Below are positions 40,175 through 40,234 of a stretch of DNA of 40,234 nt, in pieces; positions within the stretch are counted from its first letter, which is position 1, and every line of letters starts with the position of its first letter. The DNA is taken from NCBI GenBank assembly GCA_964477485.1, contig CAYZEE010000005.1:1-40234 (forward strand), in the 5' to 3' direction. Under the pieces are notes generated by a model. It did no database searches, was not told where the DNA came from, and saw only the letters and a list, made by a program, of their open reading frames with translations. A program made the translations under genes and the position numbers. Source of the DNA: CAYZEE01 sp964477485. Lineage in GTDB: Bacteria; Patescibacteriota; Microgenomatia; Levybacterales; UBA12049.

Positions 40175-40234
40175 TTTACTGTGCTGGCACCCTAGATGAC
40201 GTACAGAGGAGCTCCTTTCTGTTGGGAATGAATC
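40175..40234. other. right edge, no feature seen
   Basis: The last 60 bases are more GC-rich than the rest (about half G/C). The ClpC-like frame stays open here, so a longer N terminus cannot be ruled out. Confidence 0.4.

Noticed and set aside
1..40234. CRISPR array or phage/IS element
   Set aside because: No regularly spaced identical repeats, no transposase, integrase or recombinase genes, and no terminal inverted repeats were found.
40175..40234. Chimeric or foreign sequence at the right edge
   Set aside because: The last 60 bases have a higher GC share, but the stretch is too short to judge and the reading frame stays open through it.

Overview
The window looks like a chromosomal piece of a Candidate Phyla Radiation (Patescibacteria) bacterium, most likely a Microgenomates-type lineage. 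The basis is low GC, dense packing, short versions of universal proteins (RpoB 1130 aa, IF2 488 aa, AlaRS 639 aa without its C-terminal domain), a membrane-anchored ClpC-like ATPase, an archaeal-type AMP phosphorylase, and an FtsA/PilM-like protein fused to a baseplate-J-like domain next to a sortase. TGA is used as a stop. The phylum call is inference from gene content; no 16S rRNA is present.

Layout. (1) 72-12379, mostly minus strand: an expanded str/rpo region, rpoB-rpoC-rpsL-rpsG, then fusA. Between rpsG and fusA sits an insertion: an XRE-DUF3467 regulator, a structurally odd class II tRNA co-directional with it, a bidirectional terminator, a short convergent transcript and a truncated hydrolase. 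A cupin-like gene lies beyond fusA. (2) 12479-14994: endonuclease III (plus) facing a DUF763 gene and a membrane FKBP isomerase (minus). (3) 15046-22315, plus strand: one tight run alaS, PilM/gp47-like fusion, sortase, 39-aa membrane peptide, AMP phosphorylase, mltG. (4) 22331-24437, minus strand: two small membrane proteins, a methyltransferase broken by two homopolymer frameshifts, and a RodZ-like protein. (5) 24504-36321, minus strand: the conserved nusA-infB-(DHH)-rpsO-pnp-(Lon-like AAA)-rnj-ftsK neighbourhood, without rbfA, truB or ribF and with two unknown small genes in that gap. (6) 36345-40174: a CYTH-like protein and a VapBC pair (plus), converging on the membrane ClpC-like gene (minus).

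The genes are mainly housekeeping: transcription (RpoBC, NusA), translation (EF-G, IF2, S7, S12, S15, AlaRS), RNA decay (PNPase, RNase J), chromosome segregation (FtsK), and envelope building (MltG, sortase, RodZ-like). Several proteins have lost a standard part: Lon without protease, NrnA-like DHH protein without its metal ligands, ClpC with a dead first ATPase, AlaRS without C-Ala.

Two window-wide patterns stand out. First, most recognisable promoters carry an extended -10 (TGn before the hexamer), and many -10 boxes sit only 6-10 nt before the ATG, so the mRNAs should be leaderless or nearly so. Second, several spacers are built from words repeating every 7 bp (one every 8 bp), often placed at gene ends. 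The most novel locus is the regulator-tRNA-short RNA cassette at about 3277-4056.
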